From: Faecalibacillus faecis
Lineage (GTDB): Bacteria; Bacillota_I; Bacilli_A; Erysipelotrichales; Coprobacillaceae
Assembly: GCF_003024675.1 (NCBI RefSeq)
Contig: NZ_PYLP01000010.1
Span: 388-64,387, forward strand
Direction: 5' to 3'
Length of the DNA stretch: 64,000 nucleotides
The notes beneath the pieces are model-generated. The model made no database searches, had not been told where the DNA came from, and saw only the letters and a list, made by a program, of their open reading frames with translations. The position numbers and the translations under genes were made by a program. This document shows, in pieces, positions 1 through 15,500 of the stretch (its first letter is position 1; every line of letters starts with the position of its first letter).

Positions 1-92
1 GCACCACCATGCTTTTGAGGGGAGTAATAACTTTCAACGATGGAAAGATAGGTACGACCTTTAAGAGTAGATTTTTTAAGGAAAAAAGCCAT
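1..92 (-). mobile_element. Transposase, N-terminal fragment (IS1634/IS4-like), runs off the window
   Basis: Reading the minus strand from the ATG at 92 gives an open frame of 30 codons that begins MAFFLKKSTLKGRTYLS and reaches the window edge. A good ribosome-binding site (GGAGGTG) lies just upstream on the minus strand. The opening phrase, with a short basic start followed by GRTYLSIVESYY, is like the N-terminus of large IS1634-type (IS4 superfamily) transposases of gut Firmicutes; this is recognised from memory, not searched. Only the N-terminus is visible, so intactness, the DDE residues and the far inverted repeat cannot be judged. The element points away from the giant surface gene. Confidence 0.6.
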
Positions 93-133
93 AGAAACAC
101 CTCCAATAATATATCACTACTATCACTATATAA

Positions 134-142
134 ATTATAACA
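134..142 (-). promoter_or_regulatory. Extended -10 promoter for the transposase
   Basis: On the minus strand the sequence reads TGTTATAAT (an extended -10 with a TGn), about 42 bases upstream of the transposase ATG. No convincing -35 hexamer is visible. The surrounding 93-230 stretch is almost pure A+T with no gene. Confidence 0.45.
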
Positions 143-254
143 TAAAAAATAATATAAAAAAATTAAAAGTATAAAAAAAGCCGATAAAATCGACATATTG
201 AAAGAAATGGTTTAAATGTAGTTCTAAAAAATATAGTGATAACTTCTAAAGACG

Positions 255-284
255 GGATTCTCTTATCCAAAAAGAGAAAAATCC
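255..284. repeat. Imperfect hairpin in the non-coding stretch between IS and giant gene
   Basis: GGATT-CTCTT pairs with AAGAG-(aaa)-AATCC around an A-rich loop, giving a ten-pair stem with a three-base bulge. It stands 25 bases before a terminator-like hairpin (310-331). The 93-567 gap holds no open frame with a ribosome-binding site, so these two hairpins may belong to a short untranslated transcript or mark an IS end. Function unknown. Confidence 0.35.
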
Positions 285-309
285 AACTCTCTCACATATC
301 CTCAAACAG

Positions 310-331
310 ATGTCCTAATAGGACATTTTTG
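310..331 (+). terminator. Intrinsic terminator-like hairpin
   Basis: ATGTCCT and AGGACAT form a perfect seven-pair stem around a three-base loop, followed by a run of five T. It is oriented for plus-strand transcription but there is no plus-strand gene upstream inside the window, so it either ends readthrough coming out of the IS region or ends a small RNA. Confidence 0.5.
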
Positions 332-434
332 TTTATAAAAAACTAAATAATGATAGAAGATATGACAATAATGCTTATAAGCGGTATGTTTATGTGAAAA
401 AACATAAGATTTTGTTTAAAATAATGAAAAAATA

Positions 435-464
435 TGTCAAATTTTGTGTTAGAAGTGATATAAT
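435..464 (+). promoter_or_regulatory. Candidate promoter of the giant surface-protein gene
   Basis: TGATATAAT (extended -10, hexamer at 459-464) stands about 100 bases before the chosen ATG at 568. The upstream TGTCAA at 435-440 is at 18-bp spacing but is a poor -35. The leader this gives is about 95 bases long and ends in the AGGAGG ribosome-binding site at 553-558. Confidence 0.5.
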
Positions 465-567
465 ATTAATGAGATAGTGTAATATGATAAATAGTATCAA
501 TAAATAAAAAGAAATAAACGCAAGATGCGTAGTGATAGAAAGACATAAAATCAGGAGGAAACTGGAT

Positions 568-3500
568 ATGAATACTGTAAAGAATAAAATGAGAAGAATA
601 ATGAAGAAAATGATAAGCATGGTAATAACACTTGCAATGTTAGTACAGTATCTACCAGTAAACTGGTTACAAGATGTATTCGCAGCAGGGACAAAACCAG
701 TTTCTGTTTCTTTTTTGAATTCCGGAGCAAACTTAAAACCAGCCGGTGATGGAAATTATTTAATGTCAACAGGAAATCCTATGACTATGAATGTTAATTT
801 AAATCCAAACTGGAATACTAATGAAGGATATGCACTAAATCCAAAAATAAAAATAACATTACCTTGGTTTTATTATGATGAAAAAGGAATACTTGTAAGT
901 ACTCCTAAACCAGAGGAAGTATATGCAAAAAATCCAAATGTAAAATTTATAGGTGGTATAGAAGCTAAAGCAGAACAATCTGGAAGCTGGTATACAGAAA
1001 CACCAGCAGCAGATAACGGTTATGTGTGGGGTTCTGATCATCCTGCTGGAACTCAAGATGGAGCTTTTCGACGCTCATCATTAGAAGTTTCTGCTGCATC
1101 AAGTGTTCACTTTAATACTAAAACGACTTTTAATATTACTTTTCAATTTTTTACATTGGATGAAAATAATTCGATTCCCGAAAATGCTTCTGTGCCTGTT
1201 TCTATTGGCGCAAGTTATGAAAACTTTGTTGATAGTTCAGGTAATACATCTGCTGGTTATAGTATTATACCAGGCAATAAACCAAAAAATGGAGAAGACG
1301 AAACAGATGTAAGAACAATTAATATTATTAATTCCAATTTGGAATGGGAAACTTCAGTAAAACCAGTTTCTATGCCAGTTCTTTGGGATAAATATAATTA
1401 TGGTGTTTATGAAGTCGATATTAACAATACTTCAAAAGATAGTAAAAGTTCAATTGATCACTATGGATTTGTACTTAATGTACCAAGTTACACTTTTAAT
1501 GAACAAAAAGGTGTTTTAGATCAAGATATGATGGCTTGGAAGTATAATAGCTCTGGTCAACTCGAAGCAAATAGCGATATTAGTGATAACGCAAAGAGCG
1601 GAGAATTTGGTGGAAAATATAATGAAGGTGGCGCACTTATCTGGGATGTTACCAATAAGAATATGGATAATTTTGATTTAGATACTTTTGCAAGTGCAAA
1701 TGAATCAGAGTTTAAATATTCATATGTTCAATCAGGGGAAATAGGTGTTCGAGTTGGAACGAGCAATGATTCTAATGGAAGTTTAACAAGTGGAGAATCT
1801 CGCAAATATTATATTGCGGTTCCGTACGCTAATAATTTTGGTAATGCTCTAACTCAAAAAGTAATTCTTACGCAAACTATTTATTTTGGTGGTAGAGATT
1901 TGGCGTGGTCAAAGAAAGAGGATGCTACATTTGAATTAAAAAAACAAAATACAAGTTTTACACATAAGAAATATTTGATAGATAATAAAGATAATCAAGT
2001 TCAAGAGAAAAATGTGGCAATTGGAAAAGAATTTTCATATTACTTAGGCGGTTTTAGAAATACTAGTAATACACCTGTATTTGATGCTTATACAATAGAT
2101 AGTTTGCCTGATGAATTTAATGTAACTTCTTTGGCTATAGAATTAAATGATGGAGAAATGTTAGAAAATTGGTTTAAAGCAGATGAAACTACAAAAAATG
2201 TTGATCTTTCATCAATTATTGTGCTCAAATTTACTAATAAAAAAGATAATTCTGAAAAATGGATTACTTTAAATGAACTAGGTATTTCTGTAATAAAAGA
2301 GGGAAATAAGTACAAATTAGAAAATATTGATAAAAAATTAGAAGATTATTTAGAAAAACATAACGACTTAGAATTTGCGAGAAATATTAAATTTGAATTC
2401 AAACATAGGATAGAAATTAATGAATCTTTCAATGGGCGTATTGTAGTAACTGGTACAGGTAAATACTTATTAGATTACACAAATAAGTTAAATACAACCT
2501 TCGTTCAATGGAGTTGGAGTCCCTATACCACAGCTGATAGTGAAGGACCACATTACGTAAAAACAAACAAAAATGTTGATACAGAAGCAACTGCCGTTGC
2601 CAAAAGTGAACGTGCTGATCCTCAAATAACAGGGTATGGTGTTCTACATAAAGATAATAATACTGATGATATCAATTCATCTAAAAATGATGCTGGAGAA
2701 TATTATCAACCAGTTTCGCTTGCTGATACAAACACAGCGATTAGATATAGTTTAGGAAATAACAATGAGTCATATATGATTCCTGCTGAATTTACTGTTT
2801 CTGAATTATTGAAGGCAAAAGATGACACAAATAAAGTATTTGTTGGTTTAAAAGCATCAAGTGTTTATTTAAGCCCTGATTTAGTATCAAATAGTAAAAT
2901 AAAATCAATAACTTTTACAGATGTAGATGGAACTGAAATTATAGTTGGTTATGATGAGATTGCTAGTTATATAAAACCTGACAAGTCGATAAAAGTTCCT
3001 GAATCATTATGGGAAAATTATGACAGTAAGAAACCAATAACACGTTTATCTGGGATTAAAATTAATTTTGAAGAGTTCTCTGGCAAAGTGGATAATAAAA
3101 ATGACAGAGCATATGTGGAAATTAATGGTACTCCTAATTCTACTGGAGAATATAGATTTGACGGAAGATTTACTACAAAATATGGTGATTATCCTGGACT
3201 TACTGGTAAAGTATCAGAAAATGAAGTTACAAGTGCAGCGATTTTAGTGGTACAACGTATAAACCCAACAATTGAAGCAAGTGCACATTATGGTAATAAT
3301 CAAAAAAATGATGTAAACGATCCACAAGATGCACCAAATAAAAGTAGTAAAGTAGATATTCAAAATCCAACATACTATCAATTTAAAATAGGAAATGCTT
3401 CGGATTCAATTGCAAAAAATGTTAACTTAACATTCGATTTGATGAGTGTTACTGATGTTAGCAAAGATAAATCAAAACCAAAAATTAAAGGATTTGATAC

Positions 3501-6500
3501 AGAAAAGCTTGTTATTGAAAAAAATTATACTGAATCAATGACAATTAAGAAAATTGAGTTCTTTGAGTACGGTCAAACAACAGATGATACTGCAAAATGG
3601 AGTGTTTCAGCAAACAAATTAAGTCAATATATAGATGATGATGGAAATATTGTTATAACTAAGGATGCATATGAAAATTTAAAACTAAAACGTATAAGAT
3701 ATATTCGTATTGTTGCTGATGAATTTAAAAATAACATTAAAGATGACAAGCTTGCAGTGGTAAAAATATATGGTAATACAGATGCTTATAATAACTATTA
3801 TAAAGATAAGAGATTAGAAGCAAGTTTATTCTTTGAACCAATAGGTGAATTCTATAATAAAGAAGATACTCTTAAAGAAAGTGCTGCATTCAGTGTAGAA
3901 TCACGCTATTTAGATATTCATAATGATGTTTACCAAGAAAATGTAACAAGTGAAAAAATAGATGATAAAACAAATACAGATAAAGGTAAACAAACATTAG
4001 GTATTCCATACAGTAGAGATTTTACATATCGTGTTACTTCATGGAATGATGGAAAATCAGTTTTAGATGATGTAAAAACAGAAATTACACTTCCACCATA
4101 TGACAGTGATAATGGCGGATATCATACAAAATCGGTTGTAATTTATGAAAATTTATTACAACAATATAAGAACTTTAATGGTGATAATACATTTGATAAA
4201 GTTGTGTTTACGCAAAAATCTCCATTAGTAACAGCAATATTTGTAAAACCAGAAATTACCATGACATATGATGATGATAAACATCAATTAATTTGCGGGG
4301 ATCAAAAATATACTGCTAAAAATGGTAAGTTCACTTTATCTGTTGATGATGTTACAGAAAATGGAAATCAATTAGAATCAATTACACTTTATGGTAGAAA
4401 TTTTATTCTTAGTAAAGATAAAGAAAATGTAAAACCATACGTTGAAATCAATGGATGGAGCGATATTGATATCGGTAAAGACAACATCATTACAACAACA
4501 GCAACAAATTATTTAGATGGTATGGAAGAAGATGCTAATGCAGATTATCGCATTACATCAAATGATACTGCAAATGCATATCATTCAAAATTATATTATG
4601 ATACAACAATCGTTGCAGGGTATAATGACAATGATTCGACAGAACGTTTTACTAGAGTATCAACTCCTAGAGAACATGTTAGAAATTATGGACCTGAAAC
4701 TCGAGATAATTCTGAACTAGAAATAGGATATAAAGGATTAGGATCTTATTCAGTAGACTTTAGGCAATATCTTCAAGTTGGAAGTGAAAAGATTGATTCG
4801 GGAATGTATAGTCAAGATCACGGTGGAATGAGTTATATTAAACCAACATCATTTAATACGGCTGCAAATATTAAAATGGATGTAGATTTACCTAGTGATA
4901 AATTTGATGCTTACTATTTAAGAATTAATAATCGAGTAAAAAATTACATTAAACAAATTGTTGTTACTAGACAAAATGGTGACCAATATATAATAAACAG
5001 TAAAGATTTAGAAAAACGTTTTAATGCTTCAAGTACTGATTATGGTCGAATTAATTTATTACAAAGTGGCGAAAACTTTACCAAAGATGATAACATGCTT
5101 AGTGATGAAAAAACAGATTATTATAAATCTCCAAAATCATCCTATACAGCAAATAATCCAATTGTTAAAGCAACAATTGAACTAAAAATTAACCAAAGTG
5201 CTACTAAAGAGGAAAATGGTGAAACAGTAGCAAATATCCCAGATTATGGAACATGGTGGGATGATTCAGTTGATGATACAAAATATATGTTTGAATTTGC
5301 TGGTCGTTTCTATGATACTGGTAATGCAAAAGCCTCTGTTTCTTCGACAGTAACAATTGGTGGAGAAGAAAACGGTGGAAATACTTCAAGTAAGATAAGA
5401 ACTTCTGAAGGAAGCTCTAGTGCAAATCGCGGGACTAATGACTGGTCTTATAAAAATAGATATGAATATTGGACATATAGCGGTGGTTGGGGCACAGATT
5501 ATTATAAAGCTGACCATTTATACAGTGAAAACTATGTCATCGTTGTTAGAGATTATGATCGTATTAGTAAAGGTGCAACAACTAATGCTACAAATGATTA
5601 CAATATAAAAGCAGAAATTGGCAGTGATAACCAATATTATATTAACTTCTTTAGAAAAACGAGATGTGATGTATATGACGGTAGATACAGAAATGAAGAT
5701 ATGTACGAATCAGGTAGCGGACCATGGTATTATCAAGATCCTGATGACTGGGATAATAAAGTAAGTTATTCAGATCATGTTGATATTGTAGATACTTTAG
5801 GATTAATTCAAAACGATCCAACTTATGAGTATGAAGGTACATTAACAACAGGATTGAAGTTCCATAAAGAAATTGTCAATTACTTTAAAGATAATGATGC
5901 TATAGAGCTTACACTTGGAAAAGGAAAAACAAGTACTGAACAACATCAAGCAAGTAATCAAACTATAATCACTTTAAAAAAATCTGATTTAAAACAAGAT
6001 GGTGATTATTATACTATTGATTTTGATAATTCTAACGATAAGGCATCAGATGATGGCACTAAGCTAGAGTTAAAAAATGGTATTTTACATTTAGAAAAAT
6101 ATCAATATGTACTAAAATTTAAAGCAAAATTATATGATATTCAAGGTAACGGAGAATATAACTCAGAAGTTAAAGATGAATATTATCATTATAAAGATGC
6201 AAATGGTCAAGTTCAAAAAGGTGTAGACCAATTTAACTTAACTGATAAGGACATTGTTGTAAAAGTTGTTCCATATATGGTTTATGAAAATAATCAAACA
6301 AAAATTGATCAAGCTACCAATACAGCAACTACACAAACATATTTAGATCCAAGACCAGATAATGCAAATGAAAATATAATGGATGGTAGTAGTAGAAAAC
6401 CTCGCAAAGATTCAGCGTATATTATGGGTTATCGTATTAGATTCTATGCTGGATATGCAATTGATTCTTTAGGAGCTTCGCCAATTGACACAAAAGCTGC

Positions 6501-9500
6501 AGTTAGTGAAGACCCAGATACTAATAAGCGAAATATTACAGAATATATTACTGATACAAATGGTAATACCTATGATATGATTAACAATAAAAAGCATAAA
6601 GTAACACAAAATAAAACACCAACAAATGCACAATTTGGTGTTAAGATTTTTAACCAATATGTTGCTGATACGAGCAATCTTGAAAATAGACCAGCGAGAA
6701 TTAAGAAATTAACAACAACAGATACGATGAATACATATTATCGTATGCGAAATCTCTATATTCCTACACAATGGATTTATAAGGAAAATGGTACTTCAGG
6801 AACTAAGGGCACAGATAACGGTCAATGGTTCAAATTATCAAAATTAACATTTAATATTAATGGTAATAAAGTAACCTTTACTCCAGAAAATGTAGATGGA
6901 GAAATGGTATTAAAACTTGCGCCAGGTTCTGCTTTACAAGTTCAAGAAATTAAGTTAAACACAAAGAAAACGGTTAATGGGCAAGAATGTTATGTTATAA
7001 ATATTGAAGATTTTGTTAGACAAAATAAAAAGGCTGGAACGAGTTATTTAATTCATGAAACAAATGGTTTAGCACAAGTCAAAATTAATAACTTTAATTT
7101 AACTTTTGCAGCAACTAATCCAAACTTTAAAGATGGTAAAAGTGTTATGGATAATGGGCAATATTTAACATCGACAAAAGCGAATAATGATGAGTATTCT
7201 TATTTCTATGATGGTACATATGTTGATCGTACTTTGAAAGATTTTGAAGATGATGAATGGACGAATGATTCAGTACCAACTTTTGGTAAAAAAGGTAATG
7301 ATTATTCACCATCAAGTAATTATACGGATACGTCTAATAGAGATGTATCTAATAGAATAGATTTCAATTCTATTAGTTCGGTTGATAATAACGCAGATAC
7401 TTTCCACGTAACAAATAACTCAAAAGCGACAGATTATTATCGTCTAAGAAATGCAGTTGCTATATTAACACCAAATCTTACAAAAGAACGTACATTAGCA
7501 GATGGAAATAAAGTATTTGCTTATGATAAAGATAGTAATGAGGAAACAAATAAGAACTTTAATCCAAAACAACTTGAAGTTGATCAAAATCATTTAATGC
7601 CTTATGACTATGTTGAATATACATTAACTTCAGGTAACCATAGTGCAGCTGAGTTACCACTAGAACGTAATCATATGACGTTTACAGTAGGCGAAGGTCA
7701 ACAAATTGTTGGATGGGAATTAATTAGTGCTGAGGGTATTAAAAATGGCAATACACAAGATACCATTACAGATAAAGATATTTCAGCAAAATTAACAGGC
7801 GATGATAGTAGTGAAACTTTAGACAATGTAAAAGCGAAAAAGGATTATTCAATTAAGAAAAATTCTGATGGAACTAAAGAGGATAGTCGTTATCGTACCA
7901 TTAAATTTGTTGTAGGTGATGAAGGCACACAAATGAAACCTGGACAAAGCATTAAGATTCGTATTATTACTCAATTAGTAGATGATTTTACTAATTCAAA
8001 AGATGATGATACTTTTGAAGGAAAAACTGTTAATGCACATGCTTATATTTATGCAGAAAATAAGCATAGTTATGGTCAATATGCAATAGATGGCTATGAT
8101 CAAACAAAGTATGTTACTGGTACAACAGGTTCAACATATCCACATTATTATTGCAGCAACAGCGCTGATGATCAAAAAATAGAAGGCCCTATTTATTATT
8201 ATAGATATCATGACAGCGACAATTATACTTCTCGTGTGGATAGTAATGTTAAATTCTATAATAATACTGCATTAGGAATTACTTATAATTTTGATCATAA
8301 TGATAGAGAATTTGATAGCCAAGGTGCTACGTTAAATATAAGCAATATCAAAAATGATACAATGCATTTTATTGATAAACAAACTGTTACAGTTAATTTC
8401 TTGGAATATAAGAACAATACAACATATCAAGGTTTTATTCTTGATAAAATACCTACAGTTTCTAAAACTTTTGCAGGAAAAGGTGATATTTATTATCCTG
8501 ATCAATTCATTACTCAAGTGGGTGGCGAAGATAAGGTAGATAATATTCTTGTTGAATATACAAAAGACGATCCAAATACTTCAGATGCAAAGTGGACTAC
8601 AGCTTCTTATAAAGAAAGCATTTCTGATATTCATGAAATAAAAGGTATTCGTTGGACGTATTTCAATGTTCCATCTGGATACCATAGCGATACAAACGTT
8701 TATAGCGAAGAAATCAAGTTTGCTGATGTTACTTTAAAAGGACAAGCGCATTATGAAGATATAAGAACAAATACAGATAAACAAAATAAAAAACAAAGAA
8801 ACGATATTTATAATTCTCATGATACTGCAACGATTTCTCATTACAAAGATCATAGTGAAACTAAAGATGTTATGATAGGTGATAGTGAAGAAAAGGATTA
8901 TGTGGTAAATCGTGATGTTACTTTAAATGAAGTAAAAGAAGCAACAAAAGGGGTTTATCGTGAATCGCCACAAGTAATTTTACATCCACAAGTATTTGAT
9001 GAATCAAATAGTGGCATTGCTACAGAAGCATATGACCCAACAAATACACATGATGATCAACAAAAAATCGGATATCGTCCTAATGAAACATATTGGCAAA
9101 AGATTTCTCTTGTTAACCAAGAAATGTTAGATTCAAGTGGCACTCAGAATAATAGACAAGGAAGACTTATTGATCCAACTATTTATGATAAAATTCCAGA
9201 AGATTATGTAACTGTTGAAGAAGACAGTCTTAATTTCAAATGGACTGATAAAAATGGTAATGATATACAAGGAAATTACCATATTGTTCCTGCTGTTGTA
9301 GAAAAAAATGCTAATCAATATGATTATGGCGGAAAGATGATTTATAGAAAATCAACTTCTGTTAAGAAAAGTTGGAAACGTATATATGGAACAGATGGAA
9401 TGAAAGCATTTGATGATCTTGATACAAGTGAAGATTATACTTTAAAGACAAATTATACAGTAAAAACATATCGAATTCTTGATGAAAATAACAAGCCAAT

Positions 9501-12500
9501 AACGATGGAATTAGGTGATAGGCTAACTATCTATTATAAATTAAAGGCTAAAGAAGACAATTTACCAATGGTATATGTTGATGAAGATAGAGATGTAACA
9601 ACAAAAAATGATCAACATCCAGCTTATTTCCCTAGAGTCGGTGAATATTATCAATATAGTGAAGATGGATATTGGGGATATTATGGATATGCTTATCCAT
9701 TTAGTTATCAATCTGGTAGTATTGCAGATGATACACATTATCGCGCAATTCAAAATAGCAATATTCAAATGGACATGGATTATTTACTCCATGATGTTGG
9801 GGTAAGTGGAAAACCTAATAATGATCCTAATGATGAATCAATAAAACGTGATAACATTGATAATTGGGAATTCTTAAAAGACAGTATAGTTTACATTCCT
9901 GGTGATGGTTCACATATTGGTGAATATGAAAATCAACGGTATGGTGGAGGTAATAATACTTTAGCTGACTATGATATTTCCTCAGCATATTATTCTCAAA
10001 AGACATCATATGTGCCAGTTCAAGGGGACCCAGATGATACGTTACCAAATTATGGTGATGATAAAACAAAAGCAACAAGTTTAAAGGGATCTGACAAAAT
10101 TGAACGTGATTGGTATGAAAAAGTTGTTAAGAAAAGAACAATTGCTAATAAGAAATACAATAGTTCAGAAAATGAAAACTGGGGTAGCAGCGCACCGATT
10201 GTTTGGGGTGAAAACCGTTTGCATCTTCAAAAAGCGTGGCTTGTATCTGCAAGTGAATTTATGGATGCAACATTACAAGCTGACGGTACATTAAAAGATA
10301 ACGATCCAAATAAGGAACATCGTACATATGAAGCGACAACTGGTGATGGTTTAGGTACGGATAGAGCATCTAATCCTAATTATTATGTATATGATAATTA
10401 TTATACTTATAGTCATACAAGAAATGAAGTACACTCATTAGTAGATGATAATTATGAAGTCGGTTTAGAGTATAATGAAGAATTTACTACTAAGTTACAA
10501 GCACTTAACTATGGTGACTGGGATTTAAGTAGAGGTGTTGAATTTACTTATACAATGCCTAGAGGTATTGAACCATTAATATTTGCAAAAGATGGAACAA
10601 CAATTGATAAAAATAAATTAAAAGCAGAAATTTTGAAGTCTGTTAATGGTGTTAATGTACAAAATAACAATAATATCAGAACAGAAGAGGTAAATGAAAG
10701 CTATGATACTATATCAGTAGATGATATAGATATAGAAGTTCTACAAAAACCAGATAGTGGCTCTTATAGTTATCAGGCTCCAAGTACGTGTCAAGATCCA
10801 CAGTTTAAAGATTCTAAAAAATCAGATTATGAAACAGGTAATGATACTTCCCCTTGGGTATTAAAGATTACTGTTAAGAAAAATTTACAAAAATGGTTTA
10901 ACAGACATAGTGAAAGCGGGTATAAATTAAACGTTTATATTCCATCAAAAGTAGTATGTACTAACGAAGATGAAGAATGGTTTGATAGATTACAAACAAA
11001 ACCATGTGCAGATAATGAAGATTACTACTATTATCAAATTCTTGATTATGATCATTTTGAAGGTACTACAAAAGAAAATATGAAAAATAACCAAAGATTT
11101 GGTATGGATTATATGTGGTATAGAGGTGATGGATATGGTTGGAATGGTAATTTCTTCACAAATCCAAATTATTATTACTATAATGGTTCACCAAATACAC
11201 CATATGTAGATGGTTATAACATTCAAAACCAAGAAGTAACAATATCTGAAAAAAATGGTATTAAAACTGCCAAAGCAACAAATAATGATGCAGATTACGG
11301 GGATGCTAATTGTATAGAGCGTTATAGTCAAACCGGTACAAGAGCAGTTATGAGGAAACCATTATTAAGGCAATGGACAACAACTGGCAAAGACGATACA
11401 ACAGGTCAAAGCTTATCTGATTATTATTTAGACACAGAAGGTACAACGTCTAAATTAAATATTCATGTTGAAAATAAATACTATTGGGATAGCTTAGGTA
11501 CAAATTATGAAAGATATTACAATGATGGTGTAAACTATGCAGAATGTACAAAAGAAAAACACAGTTATGCTACTGATGGTGGCGGACGCGGAACATATAG
11601 TTTACCGGTTATCACAAATATTCTTCCATACGGAATAGCGCCTGTTGGAACTGATTCAGCGAATAAATCAGATATTTATTCAACAAATAATTCTCAAAAT
11701 GATTCAAGAACTTTAAATTGGAAATTATTAGATCTTGATGGAAATGAACTTACAAATGAACAAAATTCATATGATGTAAAAGTAACATATGAAAAAATAG
11801 TTCGTAAAACTTCAGCTGGAGAAGTTGTAAGAGATGAAAATGGAAAGGCAGTTACTGAGGGAAGATACGTTGTTCGTTTCTATCCAAAGAAAGGTGCAGA
11901 TACTAAGATAGTATCTGGTGAAGGAAGAACATTCTCATTTGATACATTTGTTTATTCATCACCAAAAGTTAATACAAAATTTGGTGATAATAAAGATTTA
12001 CAAGATACGTATGAAACAAATTATACATACTTATCAAGTACGATACATGGTTTTAAAGCTTTAACCGATGAAAGTATTGAAGAAAATCCTTATACAGTTG
12101 GTTCAAATGCGCATAATCTTTATTTTGATACAAACAAGAATTCAAATGGTGAATATGTTTCATTAGATGATCGCCATGATGCTATTCAAATAACAGATGT
12201 TATAAATAAGCAAAAGAGAGTATATGGTAAGATACCAAATAGAACTATCAAAGACAAAGTAACCGATGAAACTCATTATGTTATTGGACAAGGTATGAAA
12301 GAAGTCTTTGAAAATGAAGATACTTACAATTTGGAAGATTATACAAAACAAAAGATAGATGGTATTGATCAAGTAATTCGTGATAATTTGATGCTTAGTG
12401 AAAAACAAAGAGACTTCAATATGAATAATTCCAATGTTCACGAGGATTATACAAAAGATGATTATACTCACGTAAATAGCAATATACCTGATAGAGCTTA

Positions 12501-15500
12501 TGTTAATACGATTAAGATAAGAACTCGTCAACCTAACTTAACGGTAGAAAATTTTGTATCTTCAACAAGTGATGATGAAGGAAAGAATACACCATGTAAA
12601 GATAGTGATGGAAATGACGTTCAAGCTGGTTCAGTTGAGTATACAGATAAGAAATTTGATTATGGTGATGATGTGTGGTATTCCGCAAAACTTGCTAATA
12701 AAGCCGATTCGACAGATTATGCTCATCAAGGAAGTGTTGCTCATTCACGTTTCGTATTTAGTTTCCATTTACCAAAAGCTGTTTCAGTAACAGACTTGCC
12801 TGATTTTAATACAGCAAGTGATCATTGGGATCAATTTAGAGGTGATGATTTTGTTATTGAAATTGAACATGCAGATGGAAGTAAAACATCTGTTACACCT
12901 AGTCAATTAAAAGATAGTGGATTTGGAATTCGTATTATTAATAAACAATATAGACCTACAAGTCCAACTAAAAATCATACGGGTCAAATTGTAACGTATG
13001 AAGTGACAACACCAAAAACGGATGAATTTAGTGATTACTCTTCATTTGTTAATGGTGAAAAACCGGCAGGTTACCTTGCATCAGGGGATACATTGATATT
13101 AAAAATTCGTACACGTATTGATAACAAGGAAGAAACTGGCATAGATCCAAGTGATAAAAATAGTGTAGATGTATGGACTGGTTACTATAGTGAAGTATAC
13201 AGCACTTTACATACTTCAAATGGTGAATACATCGTAACAAATGATGGAAATATCTATGATAAAAAAGATGGAAACATCTATGATTCACAAGGTAAAAAAG
13301 TAAATATTTCTAACAGTGATATTAATTATGATGGTTACAGCTTTAATGAAGCTTCAATAATATCACATGAAAAATCATTTACTAAACAATTAAATATGAC
13401 TTGGTTAGATAAGGAAGTATCAGATTCAAATGATAAGACTGAAGAAGATGGATCGATAACTAAAGGAAATGATTATGATCAAGACGGTGATCTTAATGAA
13501 GATTTTGCTTATAGTTCAAGTGCTTCAATTAGTATTCTAAAACCAAAGGCAACAACAAGAATTGACACGAGTCAATTGCGCAAGCAAGTTAATGATTTGG
13601 ATGCTGAAGTTGCAGTTATTGATGATGCTCATGTAAAATCATCTGATTTAATGTATATGCGTTTGACAGAAGCTGTTAATAATAGTGCAAAACTAAATCA
13701 ATTTGTTACAAGTATGTCAATTCCTTATCGTGGAACAGATACAGCTACTTCAAAACCAGCGACAATGAATGATACTGAAATGGAAACCGAAATCCAAGAA
13801 ATAAGGACAGGATCTTGGGAAATTCCAAAAGATATAGAAAATTATGATTTATATAAATCATACTTAAAAGTTTATATGTACGCTTATTTGGTAGATGATC
13901 CATGGAAAGAAAGCGGTGTTATAAATCCAAATGAAAATCTACAAAATTGGGTTCTTATTGGAAATAAAGATGGATATGCTTTAGAAGAAAATGCAAAAAT
14001 TTCACAAACAGATGTACCTGCTGGTAAATATATTTACCAATTAAATTGGGTTGTAAAAATGGAAGGATTTACCGATGATACTGGAAAAAGATATAGTGAA
14101 TCAAATGCTGCTATTAATTATCCAGTTCCAGTAGGTTTAAGATTAAATACAACAGGCAAAGACAACAAAGGTGTTGATCAGTTGGATCCAGATAGAGAAA
14201 ACATTTCAAAAGATATTATGCATGATGATGGTGTTGTCAATAATTGTGCGTATGTCTCTGTAATTACTGGACCAAAGAATTCATCAGATGGTATTGCTAA
14301 ACATGTGAATTATTTTGCTACAACTTATGGAAAATATGATGATTATAAATATAGTTCTATTTCAACAAGATGCCGTGCTGGATTCTATATTGATCCTGAA
14401 TTGCCAACATTAGAAATTGAATTAGATCAAGCATATTATAGAGCTACTTTGAAAAAAGATGCATCCGGAAAACACAAAAGTTATTATAGTTGGGACTATA
14501 ACAATACTTTAATTGATGATACAACAAGTAAGGTTTTGAAATATCGTGTTTCAATGAATAATAAAAAGAAGAATAAGGACCAAGGTATCACTGATGAAGA
14601 TAATGCCACTAATCCAAATATTACAGTTGCATTACCTTACGATGAAAATTTAGATACAAATAAATTAAAATATGTTTCATTTGATAGAAATGCTAGTAGT
14701 TCAGTTCAACCTAGTGATTATTTAAATGATTATTATACTTCTATCGATGAAGGTCTCGATAGTAAGGCACCATTATGGACATGGTATATAGTTAATGAAG
14801 ATGGATCAATAGCTGATCCAAGTCCTGTTAAACCTATACAAGCTACGGATGAAACACCATTAGTGAAAATGAAATCAATAGCCGCAAGTAGAAAAGAAAA
14901 GAATAAAATACTAAACTTCTATTTCACAGGGCAACTTAAACCAGGACAAAGTTTGAAAGTAGAAATTATGGTACCAGTTGAACGAATGAATTCAAATGCG
15001 ATTTCTGCAGAGTTATTAAGATGTAAAGGATATATCTTTAAAAAAGGTGCTTTTAGAACATATATGCCTGATCAAGGTAATAGTAATGCCTCTGCATATG
15101 AATATGACTCTCAAGATGTTAATGAAAATAAGAGATATAATGATGCTGCTCTTACAAAAATGACAGCAGCTATAGGATTCTCTCAAACTGAAGCTTTAGG
15201 ACAAAGTAAACTTGTTGATACGGAACTTGAACCTAATGTTACTTCTCGACCAGCAGCTGTAAATGAAGGGGGAGATTATACATTTAAAGTATCATCAACA
15301 AGTTTGTCTGATACAAGTGCATATAAGTACACAAATAATGTGATTTATGACGTATTGCCATATGATAATGACTATTATGCATATCAAATTAATGACGACA
15401 ATAAAGTAAAAAGAAATTCTAAATGGAATGGATGGTTGAATTTAGATTCAATAAAACTTAAAGATGTAACAAATGGAAATGAAACAACTGTTGAAAATGA

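Noticed and set aside
532-567. In-frame ATG 12 codons before the chosen start of the giant protein
   Set aside because: No ribosome-binding site precedes it, whereas AGGAGG is nine bases before the ATG at 568, and the extra residues would spoil the signal peptide.
12163-12531. Open minus-strand frame of 122 codons within the giant gene
   Set aside because: It is the complement of an A+T-rich coding stretch, has no ribosome-binding site, and gives a low-complexity I/Y/S-rich product; antisense shadow.
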